Origin: Prosthecobacter gellanilyticus
Lineage (GTDB): Bacteria; Verrucomicrobiota; Verrucomicrobiia; Verrucomicrobiales; Verrucomicrobiaceae
Direction: 5' to 3'
DNA: 64,000 bases
Assembly: GCF_007992435.1 (NCBI RefSeq)
Contig: NZ_BKAG01000001.1
Coordinates: 248,001-312,000 of the forward strand
A program made the translations under genes and the position numbers. The notes beneath the pieces were generated by a model. That model saw only the letters and a list, made by a program, of their open reading frames with translations. It was not told where the DNA came from and did no database searches. Shown here piece by piece: positions 33,698 to 43,400 of this stretch. Each line of letters opens with the position of its first letter. The stretch's first letter is position 1.

Positions 33698-34558
33698 ATG
33701 AACACTGAAACAACTGCCCTCATTACCGGTGCCTCAAGCGGCATCGGCCTGCACCTTGCGTATGAATTTGCCAGACATGGGCATCCGCTCATCCTGGTGG
33801 CACCCAACCAGATCGAGCTGGATGCGGTGGCGGAGGACATCCGTTTGACGCATGAGGTGGCGGTGTATGGCATCGCTGCGGATCTGGAGGTGTTTGACTC
33901 GGCGCAGATGGTTTTTGACAAGATCAAAGAGCGCGGCGTAAAGATCGAGATTCTGGTCAACAACGCGGGACATGGCTACCGTGGAAAGTTCTGGGAGATC
34001 CCGATCGAGAAGGATCTCTCAATGATCCGGCTAAACATTGAGGCGGTGCTGCGGATGACGAAGCTCTTCCTGCCGTCGATGCTGGAGCGCGGTCATGGAC
34101 GGATCCTAAACACGGCTTCGGTGGCAGGTTTTGAGCCGGGCCCATGGCTCAGTGTTTATCATGCCAGCAAGGCCTTCGTACTCTCCTGGAGTGAGGCATT
34201 GGCGACAGAGCTGAAGGACACGGGTGTGAAGGTGACGGCACTCTGCCCTGGCCCGACGGACACGGACTTTTTCCCGAAGGCCGGGATGGAGAATGTGCGC
34301 GGCTTCCAGAAGGCTGATGTGATGGCTCCGCAGGATGTGGCCAAGGCGGGTTATGAAGGCTTCATGAAGGAAGATCTCTTCGTGGTGCCCGGCATGATGA
34401 ACAAGGCGCTGGTGGCCGCCCGCCGCGTGCTTTCAGAGTCCGCGCAGGCGAGCATGAACGAGAAGTTTTACGAGGAAGTGCCGCCGGAGGAGAGGAAGCG
34501 CAAGCGCGGGGACATCGAGTCCAAGGCTGCGCAGGAGTATGCCGCTGAGAGGCGATAA
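33698..34558 (+). CDS. Short-chain dehydrogenase/reductase (SDR)
   Basis: 286 residues from ATG 33698; the frame is open upstream to 33635 but those residues do not fit. Classical SDR motifs are TGASSGIG (residues 9-16), NNAGHGYRG, the catalytic Ser region LNTASVAGFEPGPW and YHASK, and the CPGPTDTDFF segment after it. The acidic or basic residue that sets cofactor choice is not decisive by eye. The substrate is unknown. It lies between the alcohol dehydrogenase and the second SDR. Confidence 0.9.
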   Translation: MNTETTALITGASSGIGLHLAYEFARHGHPLILVAPNQIELDAVAEDIRLTHEVAVYGIAADLEVFDSAQMVFDKIKERGVKIEILVNNAGHGYRGKFWEIPIEKDLSMIRLNIEAVLRMTKLFLPSMLERGHGRILNTASVAGFEPGPWLSVYHASKAFVLSWSEALATELKDTGVKVTALCPGPTDTDFFPKAGMENVRGFQKADVMAPQDVAKAGYEGFMKEDLFVVPGMMNKALVAARRVLSESAQASMNEKFYEEVPPEERKRKRGDIESKAAQEYAAERR

Positions 34559-34608
34559 CGAACTGAAGATTCACTGACCAACTATTTAACTCGAACCCAT
34601 TCATTCTC

Positions 34609-35649
34609 ATGAACTCAGAAAAACACGATTCCGGACCGCATGCCTCCCAGACGGCGAATCCAAGACGCCGTGGTTTCATGGGAGGACTGACCACCGGGGT
34701 CATGACTGCTCTTGGATCCCAGGCATTCGGCAAGGACGCTGCTCCAGCGGCAGCCAACGCACCCACTCAAACTGTCATGAAAGATCCTCTCAAACAATAT
34801 CCAAAGCCCCCTTTCGAAAAGCAGCTCCAAGAGTGGCCAGGCCTTGCCTCCAAAATGACGCCTCGTCCCGATCACGGTGAGCAATCCTATGAGGGACGTG
34901 GACGTCTTTTGGGAAGGAAGGTGCTGATCACTGGAGGGGACTCAGGCATTGGCCGCGCTGTCGCCATCGCCTTTGCACGAGAAGGTGCGGATGTGGCCAT
35001 CAACTATTTTCCGACCGAGGAGCCTGACGCGAAGGAGGTGGTGGATCTCATTCAGGCTGCAGGCCGCAAAGCTGTGGCCCTGCCGGGAGATCTGCGTGAG
35101 GAGGCGTTCTGCAAAAAACTCGTTGCGGATGCAGTCAGCAAACTCGGAGGACTGGACATTCTGGTGAACAACGCCGGCAGGCAGCAGTCGTGCGACTCGA
35201 TCCTCGACCTAACCACCGAGGCCTTTGATGCCACCTACAAAACCAATTGTTATGCTCCGTTCTGGCTCACGAAGGCAGCGGTTCCACACCTTGCTCCTGG
35301 TTCCAGCATCATCTTCACAGCCTCGGAACAGGCGGACGAGCCCTCGCCCAACCTGTTTGATTATGCGTCTACCAAGGCGGTCAATTCCAACTTCACCAAG
35401 TCCCTTTCCAAGCAACTCGCTGAGAGAGGCATCCGCGTGAACGCCGTGGCACCCGGGCCGGTCTGGACCCCTCTTCAGATCAGCGGCGGACAGCCGCAGG
35501 AGAAGCTTCCGACCTTTGGCGAGAAAACAGCCCTCAAACGAGCTGGCCAGCCTGCCGAGCTTGCGCCCGCCTACGTGCTCCTGGCCTCTCAAGAATCCAG
35601 CTTTGTGACCGGGCATATCTATGATGTTCAAGGCGGTAAAGCTGGCTAA
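34609..35649 (+). CDS. SDR oxidoreductase with twin-arginine signal
   Basis: A 346-residue YghA-like SDR. The core (from about residue 95) has TGGDSGIGRAVAIAFA, NNAGRQQS, and the catalytic YASTK, followed by VAPGPVWTPLQ. The N-terminus carries a twin-arginine signal (RRRGFMGGLTTGVMTALGSQ), so the folded enzyme with its cofactor should be exported by the Tat system. The region between signal and core (MKDPLKQYPKPPFEKQ) is typical of this subgroup. The ATG at 34609 starts 50 bp after the previous SDR, and it ends 36 bp before the convergent histidine kinase. Confidence 0.92.
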   Translation: MNSEKHDSGPHASQTANPRRRGFMGGLTTGVMTALGSQAFGKDAAPAAANAPTQTVMKDPLKQYPKPPFEKQLQEWPGLASKMTPRPDHGEQSYEGRGRLLGRKVLITGGDSGIGRAVAIAFAREGADVAINYFPTEEPDAKEVVDLIQAAGRKAVALPGDLREEAFCKKLVADAVSKLGGLDILVNNAGRQQSCDSILDLTTEAFDATYKTNCYAPFWLTKAAVPHLAPGSSIIFTASEQADEPSPNLFDYASTKAVNSNFTKSLSKQLAERGIRVNAVAPGPVWTPLQISGGQPQEKLPTFGEKTALKRAGQPAELAPAYVLLASQESSFVTGHIYDVQGGKAG

Positions 35650-35684
35650 TGTTGCATGCTGAAATTAGAACTCGCTGCCTCGGT

Positions 35685-38600
35685 TCAGCTTTGAGCCCTA
35701 ACCAAAGCTGCAACTGAGGCGATGAGTTCAGATGGATCGACCGGTTTTGAGATATGCATCTGAAATCCAGCATCCAGGGCTTTCACCCGGTCGATTGAGC
35801 GGGCGTACGCCGTTAACGCGATTGCTGCGAGCTTGCCACCGGCAGCGGAGGGCAATGCTCGCACTTTACGCATGAGGGAATAGCCGTCTTCAACCGGCAT
35901 GCCAATATCGCTAACCAGAACATCAGGGGATTTTGTCTGAATTAGCGTGAGAGCGTCGGTGGCAGAGCACGCAATACGGACTCTTGCGCCTGCCGCTGTT
36001 AACAGGCGTTGCACAAATGCAACAGCATCGGCCTCATCATCCACCACGACCACATCAATCCCCTGCAAAGGATGATCGTCAGAACGGTCTGAGATGCCCA
36101 GCTCTTCATGGCCTGAAGGCTGGCTTGCGACTTCCAATTGTTCTCTTCCATCGCTGACCTGTGAATGAGTCGGCAGGCTGATGATAAAGGATGCTCCGAG
36201 TCCTTTGCCAGGGCTGAGCACACGAACCGTTCCTCCGTGCATTTCGACAATCTGCCGCACAATGGATAATCCTAGCCCGAGCCCTCCATGAACCCGCGTA
36301 GTGCTCGCGTCGGCCTGGCGGAAACGGTTAAACACGTATGGTAGAAACTCAGGCGCGATACCCTGACCGTTGTCGGTGACACAGACCTCAATGTTGCCTC
36401 CCATTGTTCGGACGCCTACGTGCACTTTACCACCTTTCGGTGTGAATTTGACGGCATTGGAGAGCAGGTTCCAAAATACCTGCTGGAGACGATTTGGGTC
36501 GCCGGGGAAAGACTCAGTGACCTTCGCTGCTTCAAAATGAAGCTGAACGCCTTTACCATTGGCAGCCGGTTGCAGTGTGTCGACAGCCACACGGACGATC
36601 TCCGTGAGATTAACGGCTCGAATCGTAAGCCGAAGTTTGCCGCTCACGATGCGACTCATGTCCAAGATATCTTCAATGATCTGGGTTTGGGCGCGCGCAT
36701 TTCGGGAGATGATTTCCAAGCCCTCTGTAAGTTCTCCCGATGGATCTGGAATCATCTGAAGGAGTTGTGTCCAACCGACGATGGCATTGAGGGGAGTGCG
36801 AAGTTCGTGTGATAGCGTGGCAAGGAACTCATCCTTCATGCGGCTGGCCTGCTCAGCCTCCATTCGCGCCGCTCGTTCTGCATCAAGGAGGGACTGCCTA
36901 TCAGACAACGCCTGCTCTAGTAGTGCCTGGCTCTTCTCCAATGCCTGCCTTGCCAAGACACGGCTGGTGACATCGACAGCATGATCATACACGCCATAGG
37001 GGTGACCTTCGGGATCGCATACTTGAAGATAGGTGAAGTCGAAATAGCGGTCTTCGACGGAATCCGTGCCTTCACGCGTAAAGCGTGCTAGCATTTCCGT
37101 GCCTGTGAAGGGATTTCCGCTGTGGAGGACTTGCCTCAGCATTTCATCAAATTCTTGACCTGCCAGTTCGGGCACCGCCTCTAAAAGAGACTTGCCCACC
37201 AGCGTCCTCTGGCCAAACCATCTTTGATACTCCGGATTAACGCGCTCGAAGATGAGATCGTCGCCACGCCACAACGCCATGGCGGCAGGAGACTCCCGAA
37301 AAATCAGTTCAAGTTGATGGCGCTGAAAAGCCAGCTCATCTTCCGCCTTTTTCTTCCCGGTGATGTCGATGACAGTGCCGTCAAAGCTGGCGAGATGCCT
37401 GTCCGTTCCATGGCCTTCATACGCCGCCCTACCCCGCGCAGTGACCCAGTGAACTGATCCATCGGCATGTACCACCCTGTACTCACAGGCATAGGGCTGG
37501 GGATCCAAGGGATCAATGGCGGCGGCAACTTTGTTACGCACCAGTTGACGGTCGTCTGGATGGATGATGGCAAAAGCCTGCTCATAACTCAGGATGTCAT
37601 CCGCCACCCCAAAAATGGCGCGGAAGCGCTCGTCGGACTCGAGCGCAAGGGTCCGAAGATCAATGTTGAATGCACCAATACCTGCAGCATCGAGGGCAGC
37701 CTTGCGCTGACGCTCACTGGTGACGATAGCCTCACGCGCGAGCACTGCTTCGGTCACATCTACTCCATGCACGAACACACCATTAATATTCCCGTCGGGA
37801 GCCCGGAGAGCTTGGTAAACAAAGTTAACGAAGCGTTGTCTGTCATCACCCAAATGTTCAGGTCCGAGCAGGGCAGGCACCTCTGTCCCGCTGATCGGCC
37901 TGCCAGTTGAGTAGACTTCGTCCAGCATTTCAAAAAAACCTTGTCCAACAACTTCAGGCAAGGCTTCCCGAACTCGAAGACCGATCAGATTGCGCCGACC
38001 GACCAGACGATAGTAGCCGTCATTGGCCAGTTCGAATATGTGGTCTGGGCCGCGCAGAATGCAGATAAACGCAGGTGCCTGCTCTACGACGGCCGCCAGA
38101 TTCGCCTTCTCGGTTTCGATGGTGCGGATGAATTGCTCACGCTCTTTCGCCACCTGCCTGCGATTTGTCACATCACCGAACACGCCGTATATTCGCTCGG
38201 GCATGCCATCTGCACCCATCGCAATGTTTCCCATGCTAATGACGGTGCGAATTTCTCCATTGGGATGGCAGACGTCATATTCAACCTCCAGTCTTTGTCT
38301 GCGCTTTTGTAGGACCTTTGTCACCTCGTCGCGGACGGTTTGCATCATGGATGGCACAATGCGCCCGAAAACATCCGTTGAAGAGATGGGCTGTTCTGCG
38401 TCAAAGCCAAACAACTCGCGGCTGTGGATATCCATTGTTACCTGATCAGACAACATGTCCCAGTCAAAGGTGCCCATGTCTGCTAATGTAAGGGCAGAGC
38501 CCAGACGGGCCTCATTGCGGAAACTTGCCTCCGCCAACATTTTCTGGTCGTGGATGTCAGTGAGAGTTCCATACCATCGGCTTCCCGAGCCACCTGCGTC

Positions 38601-39470
38601 TGAAACAGGCAGGCCGCGATTGATAAACCATCGGTAACTTCCATCGTGTCCACGTCGCAGCCGCACCTCATGTTCGAATTGTTTTCCAGTCATCAGCGCT
38701 CGCTCCCATGCTTCGCTCATGCGCAGTACATCCTCTTTATGGAAAGGAAGTTCGTGGCCGGGCTGCCTCGCCGCCAGTTCCGATGGCAGGCCAGTGTACT
38801 CTAGCCACTTGCCATTGTAGTAATCAATCACACCGTCCGCTCCCGCCGTCCAGACGATCTGAGGCATGGAATCGGCCATTTGTCGGAATCTAAGTTCGCT
38901 GGCTTGGACCTCACGCAGCGCCCTGGCTCGCCTTACTTCGGCCGCTGTACGGTCCGCCACTTGCTGGACCAGCGAAATCTCGCCCTGTGTCCAGTCTCGT
39001 GCGCCACACTGATGAACAACAAAAAGCATGCAGAACTTACCTTCGATAAGAACGGGAACATCGATGGCAGCAAGCGCCCCGATTTCTGTAAGAGCGTTCA
39101 ACTCCGCACCAGCCGGATACTCGGCAGAGGCATCGCGGCGCACATGCGTGCGGCCTAACCGGTAGTCAGCAAGCAGACGCTCACCGTAATCTGAGAGTCT
39201 GTGAGTTGTCGCTTGCAGCTTGGGCATCCCCTCAGTCTCCCATGTTTGCGGGACAGAAACGGTTTCACCGTCTGGTGATGCTTCGGCTACCAAAACACGG
39301 GACACCCCCAGGTGCTCTCCCAGCATCTTTTCGACTATTCCAATAATTTCTTCAGGGGATGAGCGACCCAGAACCGCTTGAGTCAGACGATTCAGGAATG
39401 AAAGAGTTTCGGCTTCGCTGTGAGAAACGTTTGCGGCACGCATCTCGTGCAAGGAGTCGGCAAGGGGCAT
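35685..39470 (-). CDS. Soluble hybrid histidine kinase: GAF-PAS5-HisKA-HATPase-REC
   Basis: A 1261-residue sensor kinase without membrane segments. An N-terminal GAF domain (about 20-185) is followed by five PAS domains (about 190-310, 320-440, 455-575, 580-705 and 715-840), HisKA with His888 (LATLSHELRTPL), an ATPase with NLLSNAVKF, DNGQG and GLGLGLSIV, and a receiver with Asp1188. The C-terminal half is very similar to the kinase at 25456-28005, including the GFQMHISKPVD end. The long PAS array suggests several stacked inputs. No response regulator gene is adjacent. Confidence 0.93.
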   Translation of the reverse strand: MPLADSLHEMRAANVSHSEAETLSFLNRLTQAVLGRSSPEEIIGIVEKMLGEHLGVSRVLVAEASPDGETVSVPQTWETEGMPKLQATTHRLSDYGERLLADYRLGRTHVRRDASAEYPAGAELNALTEIGALAAIDVPVLIEGKFCMLFVVHQCGARDWTQGEISLVQQVADRTAAEVRRARALREVQASELRFRQMADSMPQIVWTAGADGVIDYYNGKWLEYTGLPSELAARQPGHELPFHKEDVLRMSEAWERALMTGKQFEHEVRLRRGHDGSYRWFINRGLPVSDAGGSGSRWYGTLTDIHDQKMLAEASFRNEARLGSALTLADMGTFDWDMLSDQVTMDIHSRELFGFDAEQPISSTDVFGRIVPSMMQTVRDEVTKVLQKRRQRLEVEYDVCHPNGEIRTVISMGNIAMGADGMPERIYGVFGDVTNRRQVAKEREQFIRTIETEKANLAAVVEQAPAFICILRGPDHIFELANDGYYRLVGRRNLIGLRVREALPEVVGQGFFEMLDEVYSTGRPISGTEVPALLGPEHLGDDRQRFVNFVYQALRAPDGNINGVFVHGVDVTEAVLAREAIVTSERQRKAALDAAGIGAFNIDLRTLALESDERFRAIFGVADDILSYEQAFAIIHPDDRQLVRNKVAAAIDPLDPQPYACEYRVVHADGSVHWVTARGRAAYEGHGTDRHLASFDGTVIDITGKKKAEDELAFQRHQLELIFRESPAAMALWRGDDLIFERVNPEYQRWFGQRTLVGKSLLEAVPELAGQEFDEMLRQVLHSGNPFTGTEMLARFTREGTDSVEDRYFDFTYLQVCDPEGHPYGVYDHAVDVTSRVLARQALEKSQALLEQALSDRQSLLDAERAARMEAEQASRMKDEFLATLSHELRTPLNAIVGWTQLLQMIPDPSGELTEGLEIISRNARAQTQIIEDILDMSRIVSGKLRLTIRAVNLTEIVRVAVDTLQPAANGKGVQLHFEAAKVTESFPGDPNRLQQVFWNLLSNAVKFTPKGGKVHVGVRTMGGNIEVCVTDNGQGIAPEFLPYVFNRFRQADASTTRVHGGLGLGLSIVRQIVEMHGGTVRVLSPGKGLGASFIISLPTHSQVSDGREQLEVASQPSGHEELGISDRSDDHPLQGIDVVVVDDEADAVAFVQRLLTAAGARVRIACSATDALTLIQTKSPDVLVSDIGMPVEDGYSLMRKVRALPSAAGGKLAAIALTAYARSIDRVKALDAGFQMHISKPVDPSELIASVAALVRAQS

Positions 39471-39627
39471 ACGCGAAACAGATTAGAGATATCTGACGTC
39501 AAAATAAAGCATATCATCGCCAAATGTACAGGGATGATCCTGCGCTACGCTGCGTGCACTCTTCGCAATCCATCTTCCGCACTTGGCACGAGCAGAATCG
39601 GCACCAGAAGCGATATCCAAACAAACG

Positions 39628-40188
39628 ATGCGCTTCTATACTTCATTTATGGGCTATTTTGCAGCGTTGTGCACGTCTTGCACTACTCTGCCGCGTAAGC
39701 CCCTCACCCCCGCTGCTCGTGTCGATCTTCAACGGTACATGGGACCCTGGCGGGTGATTGCGTGCATGGATAACAAGCTGGAGCGTGACTTTGTGGACGC
39801 TGTCGAGACCTACACGTTAAAGGGAGATAGCCGGGTTGATGTTCACTTCGCCTGGCGTGAAAAGAGCTTCGACGCTCCGGTTAAGACCCACGATTTCTCA
39901 GGTCGTGTGCGATCTGATGGGAGCAACGCACGGTGGAAGATGCGGCTCTTTCCCTTATTCAGCGCGAGCTACGTTATTCTTCATATTGCGCCTGATTATT
40001 CGCGGGTCGCTATCGCACATCCCTCGCGCAAATTTGGATGGGTGCTTGCGCGCGAGCGCACGCTTCCCGAAAACCAGTATCAAGAACTGATGGAGGTCTT
40101 CAAGCGGGCAGGATATGACACGTCCAAGTTTATCCGTGTGCCCCAGGTCGCGAAGGCACCTGAAGATCCTTCACAGCAGCGAAAGTAG
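39628..40188 (+). CDS. Lipocalin family protein
   Basis: About 186 residues from ATG 39628. The lipocalin motif G-x-W is in YMGPWRVIACM, followed by the beta-barrel strands (ETYTLKGDSRVDVHFAW, then KTHDFSGRV) and the late conserved FGWVLARERTLPENQYQEL. Bacterial Blc-type lipocalins bind fatty acids or lysophospholipids in the outer membrane. The N-terminus has a hydrophobic start with Cys-rich LCTSC, so a signal or lipoprotein attachment is possible but the lipobox is not standard. An upstream in-frame extension to 39583 is open. Confidence 0.85.
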   Translation: MRFYTSFMGYFAALCTSCTTLPRKPLTPAARVDLQRYMGPWRVIACMDNKLERDFVDAVETYTLKGDSRVDVHFAWREKSFDAPVKTHDFSGRVRSDGSNARWKMRLFPLFSASYVILHIAPDYSRVAIAHPSRKFGWVLARERTLPENQYQELMEVFKRAGYDTSKFIRVPQVAKAPEDPSQQRK

Positions 40189-40436
40189 CGTGACTGATAA
40201 AGGCTTGAGACTGAGGCCGCACGGCAGTTGCGCCCGACGCCGGAGTTGGAGAACCTGCTGCTCATCGTGATGAGCGGCTATAGGTAGCGCGGATTATCAA
40301 GAGACCGCCAGGCAGGCTGGGTTTGATGAATATCTCGTTAAACCCCATCGGTCTTGAGAAGTTATGCATCATCCTAAGACAGCGCTTTTGAAGCCCCCTC
40401 AACGAATGAGATGGCGCAAATCATTGCCAGGGAACG

Positions 40437-43400
40437 CTAACTCTTGTGACTTCGGGGCTTTCCAACTCTTAAGACCTCCAGCGTATAGCCTCGCCCATTT
40501 TCAAATGGTTTCACTTCACCTGTGATCTGCACGACGGGATAGCGGATAGTGTTCAGCCCGTGCATACGGTAGGCGGCAGCGAAAATCTCGCACTCCACTA
40601 TACCGCTGCGGTCGCAGATGGAGATGAACTTCATGGGCTGACCGTTCTGCTGCGTGTGGTGGCGGCTTACAATGATGAGGCCGCACACCGTCACCCGCTG
40701 GCCATGGTAGCGGTGCAGGTCGGCAATGGGACAATACGTGTGCCAGGCAATCTGCGCATGAAGGTCGAGGGGATGGCCGGTGACGGTGTAGCCGAATAGT
40801 TCTAGCTCATCGTGGAGCTTCTGCTGGGGGGTGGGTTCTTCTCGGAAGGTAGCACGAATGTCGGCTTCGGTGGCACCGTGGAAAAGCCACTGGGCCCCTG
40901 TATGGGCATCGCGTGAGGCATGGAGACAACGCCAGAACTGCTCTGTCCGATTGCTGCCAAGGCTGTCGAATGCAGCAGCGCGAATCAGGTTCAAGGCTTC
41001 AGGCCCTTCCGGGCGCACGCGTTCGCAGAAATCACGCACGCTGTTGAAGGGGGCACGGGCCCTTTCACCCCGGCAGCGCGTCAGCGTGGCCTCAGAGAGG
41101 TCTTTGATGCAGCGAAGGGGCACGCGTATAGCTTTCCCCAGCGGAAGACCTGGCGTGCCGGTGGGGCTTTCGGAACGCGCGACGGTGAAAGCATCGCTGA
41201 GGTGGTTTACGTCGGGAGGAAGAAAGCCGATGCCGATGCGGCGGCACTCCAACGTGTAGACCAGCGGCGAGTAGAAGCCCTTCCCGTTCGTGAGCACTCC
41301 GGCCATGAACTCAGCAGGATGGTAGTGTTTAGCATAAGCTCCCTGATAAGCCTCGACTCCGTAGGCTGTAGAGTGAGCCCGGCAGAATGCATAGCCCTGA
41401 AAGCCCGCCACAAGATCCCAAACCTTGGCAATGGTCGTTTCCTCGTGAGCACGAGCGATAGCGGCAGCGATGAACTCGTGACGGACTTCCTCGACCTTCT
41501 TCATATCCTGCTTCACCAGGGCACGGCGGAGGACATCGGCCCGGCCTGGCGGCAGTCCGGCAAAGGCCTCGCAGATTTGCAGGATGTGCTCCTCATAGGC
41601 CACGACGCCAAAGGTGGAGCGCAAAACAGTGGTAAGGCTTTCGTGCGTGTAGTCCACGGGTTCGAGACCTTGCGCACGCCGAGCGAACTGAGCTTTCTTG
41701 AGACCATTGGCTGCGCCAGGACGAATGACTGAAACAATGGCGATGAGACGGTCAATATCACGCACGTCTGCCATGCAGGCGAGGCTTGTCATGGCTGGGC
41801 TTTCGATATGATGAACGCCGCGTGCATTACCAGTGGCGATCATGTTCCAGACACCAGGATCACTCCACGGCTCGACTTCGCCTGCTCGTGGTGGGTTTTC
41901 TGTGTCACCCGCGAGACCGACTTCAAGAGAGTGGAGATTCAAAGCCGGGACCAATGCCTGCGTGTCTCGCAGCACAGCGAGGCCTCCTTGCGCGAGGATG
42001 TCGAGCTTGATCAGCCCCACGGCCTCGACGGCGTCCATGTCAAAGTGTGTCGTCTGCCAGCCTTTGGTGCTGATGAAGGTGGGGGTGAGGCTGTGGATGG
42101 GATCACGGGACAGCACGACGCCGCAGGGATGCATCTTCGCGTAGCGTGGGAAGCCGTCGAGCATTTCGGCCATGAGCAGCGCCGTGCGCAGCGGCTCTTC
42201 TTTCCAGGTGGTGTTATCGCACTCGCGAGACATTGCGACGGCATCGGCGGCGTGGCGCGCATCCGTCCATGGCATGTGTTCGGTTAGGCGGCGGATCTCG
42301 TTCTCGGCAACACCGAGCACCTTGGCGACATCACCAAAGGCGGAACGTGCCTGGAAGGTGTTGAAGCCTCCAACGATGGCGGCGTGCTCAGGGCCGTAGC
42401 GGTCGAGCAACAGTCGCACAACGTCGTCTTTACGATCGTGCGCGAAATCAATGTCGATGTCCGGGAGCTTTTGCAGGGCCATGCGATCACGATTCAGGAA
42501 GCGCTTGAAATACAGCTCGAACCGGATGGGGCACACGTTGCTGATGCCAAGAGCGTAGCAAACGAGTGAGTCGGCAGCGCTACCACGAGTGATCCAACCA
42601 ATGCCAAGCTCGGCGCATTCCTGAAGCAGATGCCAGACGGTGAGAAAATATTCCTCATAACCAACTTCGCCGATGATGGATAGTTCTTCGGATAACTGCG
42701 CCTCGTGCAACTTTGCCTTGCGGCCATAGCGCTGGCGTAAGCCCTCCTGCGAGAGACGCCGGAGCATCGCAGCAGGTGTAGAACCATCTGTCGGCGTATA
42801 GCGTGGGAAGCGCAGGGTTTTGAAGTCGAAGGTGAACTCGCACCTCTCGACAATGTCCTCGGCAGGCTGCCCCTCGCGGAAGAGAAAACTGCCCTTCCTT
42901 TTTTGCGGGTGCGGCTCATGCAGGAGAGTGAGCGTCTTCATGCTCTGGAGAATGTCGAAGAACACCTTATCTTCGCCGGAGCGATATCGAACCTCGGGCT
43001 GTGAAGCGGCAGGAACAAATATCAGCCCCTCCTGACGTTCGTAGAGCAGTGGATGGGTTATCTTCGGGGCTGACAACAAGTGACATAGGTTTGCGTAGCC
43101 ACATTGATTCTGCACATACGCGAGCAGCTGCTTTTGATCACAGCGGAGCTCAGCGCCGATGATGGGCTTGATTCCGGCAGCGGTGGCCGCCTGGAAGAAC
43201 GGGACAGCAGCGTGTAGATTTGAGTCGGTGATGGCAACCGCAGGCATGTCGAGCTCCACGGCTGCCTCAATGATGGCAGGAATCGTGAGCGTGGAGTCGA
43301 GGAAGCTAAAACAACTCTTCACGTTGAGTGCAGACGCTGCTTTTGGGGTGCTCTGGGGGATGAAGATCAGCGACTCGCCGGGACGTTCGCGAAGAACACG

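Noticed and set aside
40920..41732. 270-codon plus ORF inside the polymerase fusion
   Set aside because: Shadow of the dnaE-type frame; no domain and no ribosome-binding site.
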